Made by a program: the position numbers and the translations under genes. The notes below the pieces were generated by a model. The model ran no database searches, was not told where the DNA came from, and saw only the letters and a program-made list of their open reading frames with translations. Below are positions 32,813-42,073 of a stretch of DNA of 64,000 nt, one piece after another (the stretch's first letter is position 1; every line of letters starts with the position of its first letter). Source of the DNA: Pseudoselenomonas ruminantium (GTDB taxonomy: Bacteria > Bacillota > Negativicutes > Selenomonadales > Selenomonadaceae); NCBI GenBank assembly GCA_015058625.1, contig SVCA01000003.1, positions 62,001-126,000 on the forward strand, given 5' to 3'.

Positions 32813-33036
32813 ATTCTCACCTCGAAATATTGTTCCATTCCATTATTATAACACTTATAAGGCTCCGTATTCCATTCCCAGTACCATCAGTTACACCTCC
32901 GACATCATTCCTGTCGCCACGTCTACGAGGATATCATAAAAACCAATAATCCTGTAGCCTCAAGGCTGAAAAAAGCATTTCCTTCGCCTCAACTATACAT
33001 TTTTTAGAGGTCATTATTATTGTCAATGTAATAAAA

Positions 33037-33087
33037 AAAGGGATTTCGACCTTGCCATTTTTTCTGGCAATTTGTCGAAATCCCTTT
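33037..33087. terminator. Strong bidirectional terminator after rlmD
   Basis: Outer 14-bp arms (AAAGGGATTTCGAC and its complement) with a nested TTGCCA/TGGCAA stem and A/T tracts on both sides, 22 nt after the rlmD stop. The 32853-33036 stretch beyond it holds no supported gene, only short frames such as one reading YDILVDVATGMMSEV. Confidence 0.85.
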
Positions 33088-33109
33088 AGTATTGGAACTT
33101 CCAGCTTTC

Positions 33110-34483
33110 TTATTTATCTTTCCGTGACAGTAAACATATGCTCTCAACATGCGAAGTACACGGGAACATATCCACAGGCTGTACTTTTACAGCCTTATAG
33201 CCCAGTTCATCAAGGATAGCAATATCGCGGGCGAGGCTGGCGGGGTTGCAGGATACATAGACGATTCTTTCCGGCTGCATATTGGCAAAGGTTTCGAGAA
33301 CCGTCGGCGTACAGCCTGCACGCGGTGGGTCTACGACCACTACATCTGCCCGGACGCCCTGTTTATAGAGACGCGGCATAACTTTGGTGGCATCACCGAC
33401 GATAAATTCGACATTGCGCACGTTGTTGTCACGGGCATTTTTCTGCGCGTCGAGAATCGCCGGCTTCACGATTTCGATACCGATAACACTATGGGCCTTT
33501 TGCGCTAGGAACAACGTAATTGTGCCCGTGCCGCAATAAGCATCAATAACCGTTTCCTGTCCGGTTAAGTTAGCATATTCCAGAGTTTTGTTGTAGAGGA
33601 CTTCTGCCTGACTCGTGTTGACCTGAAAGAAAGAGCGCGGCGAAATATGGAAGTTCAGACGGCCAATGCTGTCCTGAATGGTCGGACGACCCCAAAGCAG
33701 CTTGGTATCGCGGCCCATAATGACGTTGTTATGATAGGTCTGGATATTCTGATGGACGCTGACTACCTTAGGGAGTCTTGCCCGCAGCATTTTGACCAAT
33801 TCTTTTTCTCTGGGCATGGTCTTGGTGGCGGTGACGATAACCACCATGATATCACCATTCTTGCCCACGCGTCCTACCACATGACGCAGGACGCCAGTAT
33901 GCTTGTCCTCGTTATAGACGGGGATATTGAGTTTGGTCACGATTTCCCGCACAGCATTGACTACTTCGTTATTGCCTTCCTTTTGGATATGGCAATCTGT
34001 GGTGTCAATGATGGCATGGCTTCCCTGCGCAAAGCAGCCAATGATGGTCTTGCCCTTGTCCCTGCCAATGGGGAACTGCATTTTGTTGCGGTAGTTCCAA
34101 GGCGTAGCGGCTCCAATGGTGGGTTCAACATGCAAATCCGGCTGCTTGCCAATACGGGTAACCGCATCAATGACCTGCTGACGCTTGGCGTTCAGCTGAG
34201 CCATATAGTCAAGGTGCTGCAGCTGACAGCCGCCGCATTTATCGTAGATGCCGCAAGTCGGCTCCACCCGGTCCGCACTTTTCTTGATGATTTTCTTGAC
34301 ATGCCCCTTGGCATAGGTCTTTTTGACCTCATCAATAACCGCTTCCACCGTTTCTCCCGGCAAGGCATAGGGCACGAAGACCGTAAACTCTTCATAGCGG
34401 CCTACACCTTCACCGCTGGTACCCAGCGTATTGATTACGATTTCATAAGCTTTTCCTTTTTCGACGGGAACTTTTTTGCTCAC
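33110..34483 (-). CDS. rlmD: 23S rRNA (uracil-C5)-methyltransferase RlmD/RlmCD type
   Basis: 457 residues. An N-terminal TRAM RNA-binding domain (about residues 8-66) is followed by the Fe-S cysteines C77, C83 and C86 (CGIYDKCGGC) plus a later cysteine. The C-terminal SAM domain has DAYCGTGTITLFLA, VVDPPRAGC and the catalytic YVSCNPASLARD. It methylates uracil in 23S rRNA (U1939 and/or U747 in Gram-positive relatives); which site is used here cannot be told. It is a single gene with its own promoter and terminator. Confidence 0.93.
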   Translation of the reverse strand: MSKKVPVEKGKAYEIVINTLGTSGEGVGRYEEFTVFVPYALPGETVEAVIDEVKKTYAKGHVKKIIKKSADRVEPTCGIYDKCGGCQLQHLDYMAQLNAKRQQVIDAVTRIGKQPDLHVEPTIGAATPWNYRNKMQFPIGRDKGKTIIGCFAQGSHAIIDTTDCHIQKEGNNEVVNAVREIVTKLNIPVYNEDKHTGVLRHVVGRVGKNGDIMVVIVTATKTMPREKELVKMLRARLPKVVSVHQNIQTYHNNVIMGRDTKLLWGRPTIQDSIGRLNFHISPRSFFQVNTSQAEVLYNKTLEYANLTGQETVIDAYCGTGTITLFLAQKAHSVIGIEIVKPAILDAQKNARDNNVRNVEFIVGDATKVMPRLYKQGVRADVVVVDPPRAGCTPTVLETFANMQPERIVYVSCNPASLARDIAILDELGYKAVKVQPVDMFPCTSHVESICLLSRKDK

Positions 34484-34528
34484 TTTTATTTCCTTCCTTA
34501 CCTATAAAACGCAGAACAAATATTTACT

Positions 34529-34556
34529 ATTCTACCATAAATACGTTCCCCTGCAA
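34529..34556 (-). promoter_or_regulatory. Promoter of rlmD
   Basis: Minus-strand TTGCAG and TAGAAT with a 16-nt spacer, about 45 nt upstream of the rlmD ATG. Confidence 0.55.
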
Positions 34557-34562
34557 ATACAA

Positions 34563-34592
34563 GAACAGCATGGAAATTATTCCCTGCTGTTC
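34563..34592 (-). terminator. Hairpin after tonB, weak terminator
   Basis: 8-bp arms (GAACAGCA and its complement) with a 14-nt loop, 15 nt after the tonB stop. The U tract is poor, so termination of the iron operon here is likely but not certain. Confidence 0.5.
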
Positions 34593-34607
34593 AACTTAGT
34601 CCATATG

Positions 34608-35384
34608 TTATTGTAAGCGGAATTGCACCGTCTGACTTACTGCACATCTTACCGGTTCTTCATACACATTGAGCGCTGGAGAAAAACGATAGCGATAAGC
34701 GGCCGCTACTGCCGCATCATCCATAGAAGGATAACCGGAGGACGCCGCCACATTTGCGTTTTCCACGCTGCCGTCTTTCCCCACAACGACACGAACACGT
34801 ACTGCCCCCTCTATGCCCTGACGACGCAAATCCTCCGGATAAGCCGGATTTGCCCCTGACAGCAGGCGCGGGGGCGTCTTTGGACGCTGGGCAGCAGCGC
34901 CATCCCTGGAACCGCTGCCTTGACCTGCACCTGCTTCTCCGCCTTGGCCATTGCCTTTTCCACCGCTGCCGCTGTTAGCCACACCTTCTCCCATAGATGC
35001 ATTGCCTTGACCTTTGCCGTTTGTTTTATCATGTATCGCAGCATTTTCACCCTTCTCTGCGTTCTCCCGCTGTTTTGACGTCTTGTAAATCTGCTGTGTT
35101 TCTGGCTGACGCGTATAGGTTTCCGAAATCTCTGGTGCCGCTGTGTTGTTGGAAAAAGTTATCTCCTCGACAGCAGCTTCTCCTCCTGCACCGCCTGTAT
35201 CTCCTGCTGATGCTCCGCCCGCTTCTGCCTGTTCAACATCGTATAAGGCTACATCCAATGTCTTTTCCGGTTCAGCAGACACCTGTGCAAACAGGCCAGT
35301 CAAGGCAACCAGCACGAACAATATAACATGCACACCTGCCGAAAGCCCCCAGGCATAGAGTTTATCCTTGTTTCCTCTAATCAT
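34608..35384 (-). CDS. tonB: TonB energy-transducing protein
   Basis: 258 residues from an ATG that overlaps the exbD stop by 8 nt; a longer in-frame extension to 35456 lies inside exbD and is not expected to be used. There is one N-terminal membrane helix (LSAGVHVILFVLVALTGLFA). The periplasmic linker is Gly/Ala/Gln-rich rather than the usual Pro/Lys-rich one. The C-terminal TonB domain (NPAYPEDLRRQGIEGAVRVR, then ASSGYPSMDDAAVAAAYRYR) contacts TonB boxes of outer-membrane receptors. It is the last gene of the seven-gene uptake operon and is probably dedicated to the receptor at 36478. Confidence 0.9.
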   Translation of the reverse strand: MIRGNKDKLYAWGLSAGVHVILFVLVALTGLFAQVSAEPEKTLDVALYDVEQAEAGGASAGDTGGAGGEAAVEEITFSNNTAAPEISETYTRQPETQQIYKTSKQRENAEKGENAAIHDKTNGKGQGNASMGEGVANSGSGGKGNGQGGEAGAGQGSGSRDGAAAQRPKTPPRLLSGANPAYPEDLRRQGIEGAVRVRVVVGKDGSVENANVAASSGYPSMDDAAVAAAYRYRFSPALNVYEEPVRCAVSQTVQFRLQ

Positions 35385-35793
35385 GACCGACACCCGTATC
35401 AGCGGCCAGACCAAAGTGGGCAATCCCCGCACCGCGCAGTTTGTCCAGAAGGCCAATCACCATACCATAGTCCATCCCCTGGTCAGCTCTCACGACCATA
35501 GCAAAGCGCGGATTGCGCTTATATTCCTGCTGTGCACGCTTCAATAGCTCACCTTCGGCAATGGGCTGGTCTTCCAGCCACAGCGAACCATCCGCCTTTA
35601 AGGTAACCAAATAATTTACATTCATCTGGGTTTCAGCGCTCTGTGCTTTGGGCATATTCACATCCACCGTTTTGATATTCACCATATAAAGCGTACTCAT
35701 CATGAAGAACACCAACAGGAAAAACATGATGTCAATCATGGGGATAATCATGACTTCCGGCTGGGCAAAGGCCTTTCTGTCCCGCAGTCTCAT
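35377..35793 (-). CDS. exbD: ExbD biopolymer transport protein
   Basis: 138 residues with one N-terminal helix carrying the proton-path aspartate D21 (IIPMIDIMFFLLVFFMM) and a periplasmic domain ending near AADTGVGHD. Together with ExbB it converts proton-motive force for TonB. The start overlaps the exbB stop by 4 nt, and tonB overlaps its own end, so the three are tightly coupled. Confidence 0.92.
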   Translation of the reverse strand: MRLRDRKAFAQPEVMIIPMIDIMFFLLVFFMMSTLYMVNIKTVDVNMPKAQSAETQMNVNYLVTLKADGSLWLEDQPIAEGELLKRAQQEYKRNPRFAMVVRADQGMDYGMVIGLLDKLRGAGIAHFGLAADTGVGHD

Positions 35794-36461
35794 AGCGTAC
35801 CGCCTTCCATGACCAGTTGTCCCGCAGTCGCAGGTTCAGCCCCTTTGTGCAGGCGAACAAGATGTTCTTCAACCAACGAGAAGCACTGCTCCATATCCGT
35901 AATGATATTTTCCAGACGCTGCGAGAAATATGCATGTACCGCCAGCGCTGCAATTGCCACGCAAAGCCCCATTGCCGTAGCGATAAGTGCTTCGCCCACG
36001 CCCCCCGTGATGGCCGTTGCCTGTCCGGATGCGACATTGAACACGCTAAAGGACGAAATCATGCCGCTGATGGTGCCAAGCAGCCCTAAAAGCGGTGCCA
36101 TAGTGACAATCACGCTAAGGTAATACAGCCGCTGACGCATTCTGGACAGAGCGATGCCGGATTGCAGTTCCATATAATGGGCGGCTTGCTCCCGATTTTC
36201 CTTTTGCACTGCAGCGATGATGATTTTCGCCAGAACGCCATGGGCATTTTGCAGTAAAGCTGCGGCTTCCCCATACTGGCCGGCAGTAACCTGCTCATAA
36301 AAAACTCGCGCAAAATCCCGCCCGGAATCCATGCGATTAAAATACAGGGCGCGCTCAATGCCAATGGCCACTACAAACATGGAGCAAAGCAACAGTACAT
36401 ACATGACTGCGCCGCCTTTTTGAAAAAATTCTACACCCGTAACCATATAATCCATATTCAT
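35790..36461 (-). CDS. exbB: ExbB proton channel (MotA/TolQ/ExbB family)
   Basis: 223 residues with three membrane helices. One lies near residue 20. Two lie at about residues 115-140 and 150-175, including LGLLGTISGMISSFSVF and GGVGEALIATAMGLCVAI, the conserved segment of the ExbB/TolQ channel. It follows the receptor gene by 16 nt and overlaps exbD. It forms the inner-membrane motor that energises TonB. Confidence 0.92.
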   Translation of the reverse strand: MNMDYMVTGVEFFQKGGAVMYVLLLCSMFVVAIGIERALYFNRMDSGRDFARVFYEQVTAGQYGEAAALLQNAHGVLAKIIIAAVQKENREQAAHYMELQSGIALSRMRQRLYYLSVIVTMAPLLGLLGTISGMISSFSVFNVASGQATAITGGVGEALIATAMGLCVAIAALAVHAYFSQRLENIITDMEQCFSLVEEHLVRLHKGAEPATAGQLVMEGGTL

Positions 36462-36477
36462 TCCTCACATTTTTTCC

Positions 36478-38406
36478 TTAAAATTCATGCTGCATACCAA
36501 AGATTACGCTGCGTCCCGGTGCCATATAGTAACCGGACCAGGTTGCAATGGATTCGTAGCTTTCATTGGTCAGATTATAGCCCTTAATATAGAACTTGGT
36601 CTTATCATTGCAATGATAGTTCAGCACCATATCCAAGGTGGTATAGCGGCTTTTCAGGAAGGCATTATCGCCTACTACCCTGCCAGCCACATGCTGCAAG
36701 GTCAAATCGCCCTCCCATTTATCCTGCTTATAACTTACGCCAAAAATATAGCGATTGGGCTGATTGTTTTTGCGGTACAGGTAATGCCAGGTATTGTCGC
36801 TTTCCTTTACCTGCGCATAAGAATAGCCTAACCGCACAGACCACTGCGGTGAGAACCGATGACGCAGGTTGAGGTCCAGCCCTCGCCGTGTCTCCTTCGC
36901 TACATTGTAGTAACGGGTTTTATCCGTATATATCCAGTCCAGCGCATTTTTAACTTTGCTGTAATAGAAGGTTGCATCCACATCTGTATGCGCGGAGAGT
37001 TTTGATTTTACGCCCGCCGTTACCGTTTGGGACTTTTCCTGCTGCAAATTCTCATTGCCTGCCCACCACTGCGTATTGGCATAGCGCATTTTCAAGGTAG
37101 GATTGTTTACCGCCTGTCCCCAGGAAACAAAGGCATTCGTTGCCGCCGAAAGTTCTTTATTCAGGCCAATATGCGAAGTAAAGTCTGCACCAAAATCGCT
37201 ATGATCTTCCCATCTTGTCCCCAAATTCAGTGACCAGCCGCGTCCCATACGCCAATTATCCTCCAAATATAAAGAGATCGTATTGGCCGAACGATCCAAA
37301 CTGCCGTTATTTTCTTCCTGTATATTCTCGTGATGGAAGGACACGCCGCTGATTAGCGTATTCTTATCGCTGAGCAGCCAGTTTTTCTGATACTCAGCTC
37401 CCATGGCTTTCATATCATCTTGGAAGGATGCATCATAGGCACCATCTAAATTTTCCTGATTATGATAAATCCGAAAATAATCCTGCGGCCCGTTTTCCAC
37501 CTTGGCAGCCCAGGTATAGGTCAATGCATAAGTGCGTACGGTTTCCCGGCCACGGGCATTGGGATAGGTGGGCTGAGCCGTATTGGCGTCCTTTACATTA
37601 GCCGCCATGCTTTTATTGGCTTCTGTATTGGTAAAGTCAAAACTGAGTAAATCACCATTGCTGAATTTTTTGTCCAGCGTCAATGCCTCGCTTGTCCTGT
37701 GCATGCCCGTATCCGCAATGGACAAATTGCCATTCGACGGTGAGCGGTATTCGATATCTCCCCGCGTTTCCCTGCTTACCGTAAGCGCATAGGTTACGCT
37801 GTCATCGCCGCCTTCCACGCGCAGGGCACCGCGCCGCTGTTGCTGCGTGCCCACTTCCCCACGCACTTTTACATGCATGCCCGCCTCCGGCCGTTTGGTA
37901 ATGATGTTGACCACACCGCCCATAGCCGCATTGCCATACAGGGAGGAATTGGGGCCGCGCACCACTTCGATACGCTCGATATTTTCTACCTGAAAGGTAT
38001 CTAAATCCATCAGCCCGGTATCGACACCGCTGATAAGCGGCCCATGATTCCAGTTGGTGCGCCGGCCATTCACCATGAGCAGCACACGGTTATCGCCATT
38101 AAGCTCCACATAACTGCCGGTGGTATTGGTTTTGACGTTAATGCCCTTATCGCACAAAGCATCGGTTACGGTTGTATAATTCCCCTTGGCCAAATCTTCA
38201 GAAGTCACCACAGTAACCTCTGCCGCGACTTCCTGCGAACGCACCTTCATGCGATTGGCCGTTACCACATAATCATCCAGGGAGAACTCCTCCACGGCTA
38301 AATTCTCTGCTGCATTTTCCGCAGCGGCAGCATATTCTGCCCCACTCAAAGTCAATGCTCCACAAAGCATAGCGGCCAAAATCTTTTGCTCCTTGTACTG
38401 TTTCAT
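36478..38406 (-). CDS. TonB-dependent outer-membrane receptor
   Basis: 642 residues: signal peptide (cut after about residue 28), TonB box region (SLDDYVVTANRM, around 42-53), plug domain (about 60-170, with VEVVRGPNSSLYGNAAMGGVVNIIT-type elements), then a 22-strand-type barrel ending in a terminal phenylalanine (GMQHEF). It moves an iron complex, haem or cobalamin across the outer membrane. The Fur-like boxes at the operon head favour an iron source, but the ligand is not identifiable. It lies between the binding-protein gene (27 nt) and exbB (16 nt), inside a complete uptake operon. Confidence 0.92.
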   Translation of the reverse strand: MKQYKEQKILAAMLCGALTLSGAEYAAAAENAAENLAVEEFSLDDYVVTANRMKVRSQEVAAEVTVVTSEDLAKGNYTTVTDALCDKGINVKTNTTGSYVELNGDNRVLLMVNGRRTNWNHGPLISGVDTGLMDLDTFQVENIERIEVVRGPNSSLYGNAAMGGVVNIITKRPEAGMHVKVRGEVGTQQQRRGALRVEGGDDSVTYALTVSRETRGDIEYRSPSNGNLSIADTGMHRTSEALTLDKKFSNGDLLSFDFTNTEANKSMAANVKDANTAQPTYPNARGRETVRTYALTYTWAAKVENGPQDYFRIYHNQENLDGAYDASFQDDMKAMGAEYQKNWLLSDKNTLISGVSFHHENIQEENNGSLDRSANTISLYLEDNWRMGRGWSLNLGTRWEDHSDFGADFTSHIGLNKELSAATNAFVSWGQAVNNPTLKMRYANTQWWAGNENLQQEKSQTVTAGVKSKLSAHTDVDATFYYSKVKNALDWIYTDKTRYYNVAKETRRGLDLNLRHRFSPQWSVRLGYSYAQVKESDNTWHYLYRKNNQPNRYIFGVSYKQDKWEGDLTLQHVAGRVVGDNAFLKSRYTTLDMVLNYHCNDKTKFYIKGYNLTNESYESIATWSGYYMAPGRSVIFGMQHEF

Positions 38407-38433
38407 TAAGTCCTAAATCCTCTCTTGTATTTA

Positions 38434-39408
38434 TTATCTATGTTTAAGCCTGCCCTTAGCCAGGCGGAATAGCGCATCCAATGCGCGGCCATTGCCACTG
38501 TTGACTTCGGCAAAGGGAATGTTGATGATACGTCCTTGCTGTACCGCCCGCAAGGGTTGCAAATCGCGATTCTGCCGTACCTGCGTCAAAACCTCCTCGT
38601 CGGAAAGGTCCTGCCCATCTGCCCCAGGCAGGGAAACATACACCAGATAATCCGGGTCATAAGCGAGTATTCTCTCTGGCCCCACAAAAGCCGTCTTCAT
38701 GCTGACCAGATTATCCAGCCCGGCCTTATCCAGCACATCGTTTATCAGATAACCCGCATCATAAAGGGAATAAGAACTTCTGCCATGCTCCTGCAAGACA
38801 ATCGCCGTTTCCCGCTCCCGTTCTTTTAGGCATTCAGCTATTGCAGCTTCACGCTTGCGACAGGCCGCAATATAATCGGCCGCCCTATCCTCCACGGCAA
38901 AGATTTTCCCCAAATCCGCAATGAACGGATACACAGAATTTTCCAATGTCGGCCGTTCATGGGGGATTGTCGCTGGAACGATATACGCGCCGATACCATG
39001 TTCCTGCCACCCTTGCGGTGCTCCCAATTCCATAGGCGAAAAATTATGTGCCCAGCCGATGATGAGGTCAGGCTGCAAGGCAAATACTTCTTCCTGTGCC
39101 GGGATAAACGCCGCCTGCACCTTAGGCAAAGCCGCAAAGCGCGTAACCAGATGCTCCGGTTCACTGCCATAGGCGGCAATCGTCTGCTCAATATGCGCAT
39201 CCAATCCCAGTTCCAACATCGCCTCTGCGGCTCCGGGATAGAGAATCAGCACACGCTGAGGAATCCCCTTTATTAATGTACGCCGGCTATGTCCATTCTC
39301 GTCATAATTTTGTATAAATTGTTTATCTGCGCTGTTTTCTGAATGTTTATAGCAACCAGATAGCAGGATTGAAAAAAACAGAGCCATCATGCAAAGTACG
39401 ATTTTCAT
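38434..39408 (-). CDS. ABC transporter substrate-binding lipoprotein (iron complex/cobalamin type)
   Basis: 324 residues. Type II signal peptide with lipobox LLSGC (C19). A class III (FhuD/BtuF-like) binding fold with two lobes is suggested by the RVLILYPGAAEAMLELGL start of lobe 1, DLIIGWAHN, and a long connecting helix (DRAADYIAACRKREAAIAEC). It captures the ligand delivered by the TonB-dependent receptor and passes it to the FecCD-type permease. It overlaps the ATPase gene by 4 nt. Confidence 0.9.
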   Translation of the reverse strand: MKIVLCMMALFFSILLSGCYKHSENSADKQFIQNYDENGHSRRTLIKGIPQRVLILYPGAAEAMLELGLDAHIEQTIAAYGSEPEHLVTRFAALPKVQAAFIPAQEEVFALQPDLIIGWAHNFSPMELGAPQGWQEHGIGAYIVPATIPHERPTLENSVYPFIADLGKIFAVEDRAADYIAACRKREAAIAECLKERERETAIVLQEHGRSSYSLYDAGYLINDVLDKAGLDNLVSMKTAFVGPERILAYDPDYLVYVSLPGADGQDLSDEEVLTQVRQNRDLQPLRAVQQGRIINIPFAEVNSGNGRALDALFRLAKGRLKHR

Positions 39409-40181
39409 ACGGCCATCTTCTCCCGCCCGTAGACAATCACGGGACGACCCTCGCGGCCGCTAAGCACCTCGCAGTGTACGCCATAAACATCATGAATGAG
39501 CGTTGGTGTCAATATCTCAGCAGGACGACCAGCAGCTGCCAGCCGTCCAGCCTTGAGCACATAGAGGCGCTGACAGTACATCGCCGCCAAATTCAAATCA
39601 TGCAGTACCGCCAACACCCCTATTCCCAGACCTGTCGCGATCTCCATAATCTGTATCTGATAGCGTATATCCAAGTGATTGGTTGGCTCATCGAGCAGCA
39701 ACAGCCTTGGCTCCTGTGCTAAGGCTCTGGCGAGTACCACTCGCTGCTGCTCACCACCAGACAAACTAGCAAACCGCCGCTTTGCCAGTTCAGCCACACC
39801 AGCCTGCACCAAGGCACGTTCTACCGCCATCCTGTCCTGCCCAGAAATCCTGCCGCTAGTGCCCTGATGGGGAATCCGTCCCATCATCACCATATCCTCG
39901 ACGGTAAAGTCAAAATTAACCTTATGAAACTGTCCCATTACAGCCAGCAAACGCGCTGACTCGGACAAGGATATATCCTGCAAATGCCTGCCAAAAACCG
40001 ATATTTCTCCAGCTTGTGGCTGCAAAACGCGATAGACATTTTTCAATAGCGTTGATTTGCCGCTGCCATTAGGGCCAATAATGCCCACAAATTCTCCCCG
40101 TTTTACAGACAGGGATATATCCTGCAATATCGCCCTTTTCCCCAAGGAAAAGGAAAGGTTCTTCACTTCTAAATCCTGCAT
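39405..40181 (-). CDS. ABC transporter ATPase (FecE/FhuC type)
   Basis: 258 residues from the ATG behind AAAGGGG; an earlier ATG at 40196 overlaps the permease stop but has poor spacing. Walker A is GPNGSGKSTLL, the signature is LSGGEQQRVVLA, Walker B is LLLLDEPTNHLD, and an H-loop histidine lies in AVLHDLNLA. It powers import through the permease encoded immediately upstream. Confidence 0.92.
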   Translation of the reverse strand: MQDLEVKNLSFSLGKRAILQDISLSVKRGEFVGIIGPNGSGKSTLLKNVYRVLQPQAGEISVFGRHLQDISLSESARLLAVMGQFHKVNFDFTVEDMVMMGRIPHQGTSGRISGQDRMAVERALVQAGVAELAKRRFASLSGGEQQRVVLARALAQEPRLLLLDEPTNHLDIRYQIQIMEIATGLGIGVLAVLHDLNLAAMYCQRLYVLKAGRLAAAGRPAEILTPTLIHDVYGVHCEVLSGREGRPVIVYGREKMAV

Positions 40182-40192
40182 AAACGCCCCTT

Positions 40193-41224
40193 TCATCGTC
40201 CCAGACCATTCTCTGTCCGAAAGAGCAGCCGCATAAAGAGCGGTGCTCCAACCAGCGCGGTCAAAATTCCGATGGGCAAATCACCACTAGGCAACAGTAC
40301 CCGGCAGAGCACATCCGCCAAAATCAAAAATATCGCCCCCACAATCAGCACGCCCGGCAGTACCCGGCGATGGTCAGAACCCACTACTGCCCGCACTGCA
40401 TGGGGAATAATCAAGCCGACGAAACCAAATATCCCACAAACCGAAACGATAATGCCCGTAAGCAAGGCTGTAAGGGCCAAATATCTGCGCCGTGCCCCAA
40501 TGAGGTCCACCCCCAAAGTCACGGCCGTTTCCTCTCCCAGCAGCATGGCATTAAGCTCCCGCAACCGCAAGGCAAAGAAGACAGCTCCCACAAGCACAGC
40601 TATTCCCGGCAGCCATAGGCTATCCCAACGCGCACCAGCCAGTGAGCCCATCGTCCAAAACGCAGCACTGCGCATCCCTTCTGCATCATTAGCCAAATAA
40701 ACCACCAAATTTGCCAGTGCAGAAAATAGCGCGCTGACCACCGCACCCGCCAAAATCAATCGTACAGCCGAAGCACTGCGCTCCTTGCCGGCTAATGCCA
40801 GAACAAAGCCCGTGGCGGCCACAGCACCAATAAAGGCTCCCAACGGAACACCAATCCCCGCCAGAAACGCAGTTCCGCCAAGCAAAATAACGGCCACTGC
40901 TCCTAGCGAAGCCCCCGAGGCAACACCTAAAATATATGGTTCAGCTAATGGATTTTGTACTAAGGCCTGCATGACCATGCCACATAGCGACAAACCCGCT
41001 CCGGCAAAACCGGCTAGCAGTACCCGCGGCAAACGCAATTCCCACAGAATATCATGATGGGCTGATGATATGGTCATGCCCTTCAACATTCCGCTGTGTT
41101 CCCCCAGCAACGCTATCACCTCAGCTAAGGGAATATCCACTACCCCCACGGATATGGCAAACAAAATCGTAAAAAAGATGCTGACCAGCCCAGCAGTCAA
41201 ATAAGCAAAAGGCAATATTCTCAT
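40193..41224 (-). CDS. FecCD-family ABC transporter permease
   Basis: 343 residues with about ten membrane helices and the BtuC/FecCD signatures: LPRVLLAGFAGAGLSLCGMVMQ, NPLAEPYILGVASGASLGA and GFVGLIIPHAVRAVVGSDH. It forms a homodimeric inner-membrane channel for iron complexes, haem or cobalamin. It is the first gene of the uptake operon, with two Fur-like boxes 28-59 nt upstream of its start. Confidence 0.92.
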   Translation of the reverse strand: MRILPFAYLTAGLVSIFFTILFAISVGVVDIPLAEVIALLGEHSGMLKGMTISSAHHDILWELRLPRVLLAGFAGAGLSLCGMVMQALVQNPLAEPYILGVASGASLGAVAVILLGGTAFLAGIGVPLGAFIGAVAATGFVLALAGKERSASAVRLILAGAVVSALFSALANLVVYLANDAEGMRSAAFWTMGSLAGARWDSLWLPGIAVLVGAVFFALRLRELNAMLLGEETAVTLGVDLIGARRRYLALTALLTGIIVSVCGIFGFVGLIIPHAVRAVVGSDHRRVLPGVLIVGAIFLILADVLCRVLLPSGDLPIGILTALVGAPLFMRLLFRTENGLGR

Positions 41225-41251
41225 TTCCTTCCTTTTGTGATTAGTCAGTAG

Positions 41252-41283
41252 CGATAATCATTATATATTGAGAATCATAATCT
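41252..41283 (-). promoter_or_regulatory. Tandem Fur-box-like operators
   Basis: Two 15-bp sites, 41252-41266 and 41269-41283, each match the 7-1-7 Fur consensus TGATAATNATTATCA at 12 of 15 positions. They lie just upstream of the FecCD permease start. They predict iron-dependent repression of the whole permease-to-tonB operon. Confidence 0.7.
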
Positions 41284-41323
41284 GTCAACACCTATTTGAT
41301 TGTATAATTTATTTTTATATGCA

Positions 41324-41378
41324 AAAGACCTCTTTGATGCTAAAATTTATCTCATTTTTTAGTATCAAAGAGGTCTTT
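41324..41378 (-). terminator. Terminator after the HAD phosphatase gene
   Basis: Long stem with AAAGACCTCTTTGAT arms, extended by a second pairing of TAAAA/TTTTA, ending in a T tract, 15 nt after the stop at 41393. It insulates the iron operon from the upstream housekeeping genes. Confidence 0.85.
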
Positions 41379-41392
41379 AATCTATATTCTTT

Positions 41393-42052
41393 TTAGAACT
41401 CTACCTTAGCGAACAAATCCAGCGGGTTATCCAAAAGTAATTTGGCGCCATGTTCCACCAATTCCTCTTTCGGTCGGAAGCCCCAGGTTACACCAACAGA
41501 CAGCATTCCGGCATTATTTCCCGTATCCATATCCACGCTGGTATCACCAAAGTAAGCAACTTCTTCCGGCTTTACGCCCATCTTAGCGGCAATCAGCAAC
41601 ACCTTTTTCGGGTCAGGCTTGCGCGGCAAATCCTTGCAGTCACCGATAACGGACACAAACATATCTTTGGGGAATAATTTTGCCACGATGATATCCGCTG
41701 CCGACTGATGCTTGTTCGTGCAAATGCCCAAGGGAATATTCCTGGCCTGCAAGGTCTGCAACATGTCCATAATACCATCATAGCACGCAGTCTTATGGGT
41801 AAGATTGCGGTCGTAGCACTCTTTGTATTTCGCCAGAGCCTCATCCACAAAGGCCGAATCTGCGGCTTTATCAGCGGGCAGGCAACGTTCAATCAGCTTA
41901 CGGGAACCATTGCCCACAAAGTAACGATATTTGTCGATATCATGCGTGGGATAGCCATAGCTTGTGAGCATTTCATTGGCGCTGTCAGCCAAATCGGCCA
42001 AAGAATCAATCAGGGTTCCATCTAAATCAAAGATGGCTGCTTTATATTGCAT
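41393..42052 (-). CDS. HAD hydrolase, phosphoglycolate phosphatase-like
   Basis: 219 residues. Motif I is FDLDGTLIDS (D9 nucleophile, D11), motif II GICTNK, motif III the lysine in LPRKPDPKKV, and motif IV YFGDTSVDMDTG. The alpha-helical cap lies between residues 20 and 90. Gph-type enzymes remove phosphate from 2-phosphoglycolate made during DNA repair, but related HADs act on other sugar phosphates (pyrophosphatase PpaX, beta-phosphoglucomutase). The assignment within the family is therefore tentative. Confidence 0.82.
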   Translation of the reverse strand: MQYKAAIFDLDGTLIDSLADLADSANEMLTSYGYPTHDIDKYRYFVGNGSRKLIERCLPADKAADSAFVDEALAKYKECYDRNLTHKTACYDGIMDMLQTLQARNIPLGICTNKHQSAADIIVAKLFPKDMFVSVIGDCKDLPRKPDPKKVLLIAAKMGVKPEEVAYFGDTSVDMDTGNNAGMLSVGVTWGFRPKEELVEHGAKLLLDNPLDLFAKVEF

Positions 42053-42073
42053 AAATCACTGCACCTTTCCCTA

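Noticed and set aside
33647..34507. 286-codon frame antisense to rlmD
   Set aside because: Shadow of the rlmD coding sequence; no start signals or recognisable motif.
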